Below are positions 12,244-13,976 of a stretch of DNA of 13,976 bases, piece by piece. A program made the translations under genes and the position numbers. Position 1 is the first letter of the stretch. Each line of letters begins with the position of its first letter. Where the stretch lies: positions 1 through 13,976 of the forward strand of contig JAOZSS010000016.1 of the NCBI GenBank assembly GCA_029939545.1. Direction: 5' to 3'. Under the pieces are notes generated by a model. The model saw only the letters and a list, made by a program, of their open reading frames with translations, did not search any database and had not been told where the DNA came from. The stretch comes from Kiritimatiellia bacterium. Its GTDB lineage: Bacteria > Verrucomicrobiota > Kiritimatiellia > UBA8416 > JABMPJ01.

Positions 12244-13976
12244 TCACACCTCCCCATCTAACATCTTCCGCACCCTCATGCCCAACGCATCACGGGTGAT
12301 CGGCTTCGACAAGAACTGCACCCCCTCGTCCAAGACACCGCAATCCGCGATGACATCGGCGCTGTAGCCAGACATGTAGAGCACCTTCAGTTTCGGGTGC
12401 TCGTCAATCAGTCTATCGGCCAATTCACGGCCACTCATGCCCGGCATGACCACATCGGTTATCAATAGATGAATCTCACCAACGCTCGCCTCGGCCTGCC
12501 GCAGTGCATCTGTCGGCGATTCGGCCGCCAGCACGGTGTATCCCAGAGCCTGAAGAAACATCCGGGACGTTACGCGGATGGACCGCTCGTCTTCGGCCAG
12601 CAGAATGGTCTCCGAGCCACCTACAACCGCGACAGGAACATCACGCGCTGACGGCTGCGAGGGCACGCCTTTGTACCGGGGCAGATAGACATGAAACGTC
12701 GTTCCATCGCCGATCTTACTGTCAACAGTGATGAACCCGTCGTTCTGCTTGATGATGCCGTACACCGTAGCCATTCCGAGACCGGTCCCTTTTCCCCTCT
12801 CTTTGGTGGTGAAGAAGGGATCGAAGATGTGCTCCAGCGTCTCTTGATCCATACCGCAGCCGTCATCGCTGATCGCGAGGAGAACGTAGTCGCCCGGATC
12901 GGCATAGGTGTGTAGCAGGCAGTATTCGGCATCGATGGCTGCGTTGTGTGTTTCGATTGCAAACTTTCCGGATCCGCCGATGGCGTCACGGGCATTGACA
13001 CAGAGGTTGGCCAGAATCTGATCGAGCTGCGAGGGGTCCATTCTGACCGACCAGAGGTCGGGACCGGCCGTCCAGTCTATGTCAACATCCTCCCCGATCA
13101 AACGACGCAGCATCGTGAGCATTCCGGAGACACTGTCGTTGAGGTTCAGCGTCTCGGGCGCAACAGTCTGTTTGCGGGCAAAGCCGAGTAGTTGTCGGGC
13201 AAGGTTGGCTGAACGCTGCGTGTCGTGGGTAATCTCGTCCAGCCAGTTGCGGATGGGGTGGTCCTTATCGATCCCATCCCGACACAGATCCACGTAATTC
13301 ATGATCCCCATGAGCAGGTTGTTGAAGTCATGGGCCACACCGCCGGCCAGCGTCCCGAGGGCTTCAAGCTTTTGCGCCTGACGGAGTTGGGCTTCGAGGC
13401 GGAGATTCTCCTTGAGCTTCTTCTCCAGCCGCTCTTCAGAGCGCAGCAGCGCCCGTTCCCGACGGGCTTTGGCGCACAGTTCGACAATATACTTGGGATT
13501 GCACGGTTTGAGCACGTAGGCGGCGGCGCCATCTTTCATCCAATCAAGCGCCAGATTCGGGTTTGTGTCCGCCGTCAACATGACCACCACGCAGTCAGGA
13601 AATCGGCAACGAAGCGTCCTGAGCAACTCATCACCATTCATGCCGGGCATGTGATAGTCGAGAACCGCAATATCGTAAGGCACGACACGTGAGGCGGATC
13701 TCTCGGCCTGATCACATTTCTTCAGCGCCTCGCGCCCGCTGAGGGCCATATCCACATGGTAGCCGTGCCTTTCAAATGTGCCCCGCAGCAACTCGGCCAA
13801 TTGCAGTTCATCATCCACAACCAGAACCTGAGCTTTTCGGACCGCTGTTTCTTTGCGGAGCAATGCGTTGACCGTTTCGATAAGCTCTTGAGGTTCCACC
13901 GGCTGCGGGAGGAAGGCGTTGGCTCCCGCATCAGCCGTAATGCGATCCGGCTCCTCGCCCGAAAAGATGGTCGACA
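12244..13976 (-). CDS. Hybrid histidine kinase, (REC)-REC-HisKA-HATPase-REC; N-terminus beyond window
   Basis: The frame is open to the right edge. The apparent start at 13899 is a GTG inside a receiver domain: the 25 residues before it (S-T-I-F-S-G-E-E ... A-D-A-G-A-N-A-F-L-P-Q-P) are the last third of a receiver, so the gene starts outside the window. Numbering from that GTG: second receiver about 23-148 (D29-D30, D81 in L-D-Y-H-M-P, T109, K131-P); coiled coil; DHp H190 in G-V-A-H-D-F-N-N; ATPase with N298-L-C-V-N302-A, G1 D346-G-C-G-M, F-D-P-F-F-T-T-K and G-T-G-L-G-M; third receiver about 430-548 (E436-D437, D482 in T-D-V-V-M-P, S510, K532-P). The truncated first receiver has Gln where the conserved lysine should be. 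No membrane span is visible. It is the first regulator gene here in transcription order, 43 bases before the next. Confidence 0.93.
   Translation of the reverse strand, partial: STIFSGEEPDRITADAGANAFLPQPVEPQELIETVNALLRKETAVRKAQVLVVDDELQLAELLRGTFERHGYHVDMALSGREALKKCDQAERSASRVVPYDIAVLDYHMPGMNGDELLRTLRCRFPDCVVVMLTADTNPNLALDWMKDGAAAYVLKPCNPKYIVELCAKARRERALLRSEERLEKKLKENLRLEAQLRQAQKLEALGTLAGGVAHDFNNLLMGIMNYVDLCRDGIDKDHPIRNWLDEITHDTQRSANLARQLLGFARKQTVAPETLNLNDSVSGMLTMLRRLIGEDVDIDWTAGPDLWSVRMDPSQLDQILANLCVNARDAIGGSGKFAIETHNAAIDAEYCLLHTYADPGDYVLLAISDDGCGMDQETLEHIFDPFFTTKERGKGTGLGMATVYGIIKQNDGFITVDSKIGDGTTFHVYLPRYKGVPSQPSARDVPVAVVGGSETILLAEDERSIRVTSRMFLQALGYTVLAAESPTDALRQAEASVGEIHLLITDVVMPGMSGRELADRLIDEHPKLKVLYMSGYSADVIADCGVLDEGVQFLSKPITRDALGMRVRKMLDGEV

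Noticed and set aside
13897..13899. GTG at 13899 as the start of the rightmost hybrid kinase
   Set aside because: The codons before it encode a continuing receiver domain with no stop to the edge, so the gene starts outside the window.

Overview
The window looks like part of a chromosome from a diderm (Gram-negative-type) bacterium of moderately high GC. A Wzz/GumC-like polysaccharide co-polymerase, a SipW-type signal peptidase-like protein, a diverged glycoside hydrolase homologue, and a run of hybrid histidine kinases with H-D-F-N-N H-boxes together suggest a PVC-group (Verrucomicrobia/Kiritimatiellota/Lentisphaerota/Planctomycetes) or deltaproteobacterial-like organism. That placement is an inference from gene style only. 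There are no RNA genes, insertion sequences, CRISPR arrays or tRNA-like elements that I can see. No gene-free stretch exceeds 300 bases; the two largest (880-1132 and 4162-4400) hold the regulatory sites.

Left part (1-5615): a polysaccharide chain-length/co-polymerase gene on the minus strand runs off the left edge. Divergent from it, five plus-strand genes encode mostly envelope-associated proteins: an exported zinc metalloprotease; a degenerate glycoside-hydrolase-like protein that has lost both catalytic glutamates; a SipW-type signal peptidase-like protein with no ordinary start codon; an exported transglutaminase-like cysteine peptidase; and an FHA-domain protein with a C-terminal membrane anchor. 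Two good matches to the sigma-54 -24/-12 promoter (TGGCAC with GG-N10-GC) lie 40-50 bases before the metalloprotease gene and the transglutaminase-like gene. Each has inverted repeats upstream, where activator sites would be expected.

Right part (5639-13976): seven consecutive minus-strand two-component genes, convergent with the left block and running off the right edge. In transcription order they are: a (REC)-REC-kinase-REC hybrid, a REC-kinase, a REC-kinase-REC hybrid, a membrane histidine kinase, a single-domain REC, a REC protein with a DHp-like domain but no ATPase, and an NtrC-family sigma-54 activator. Several are joined by 1-26 base overlaps, so they are probably one operon and a branched phosphorelay with nine receiver domains.

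Working model: the phosphorelay feeds the terminal NtrC-type activator, which switches on the neighbouring sigma-54 promoters and so controls envelope proteolysis and processing linked to exopolysaccharide. The sigma-54 activator and sigma-54 promoters in one locus are read directly from the sequence. That one acts on the other is inference.
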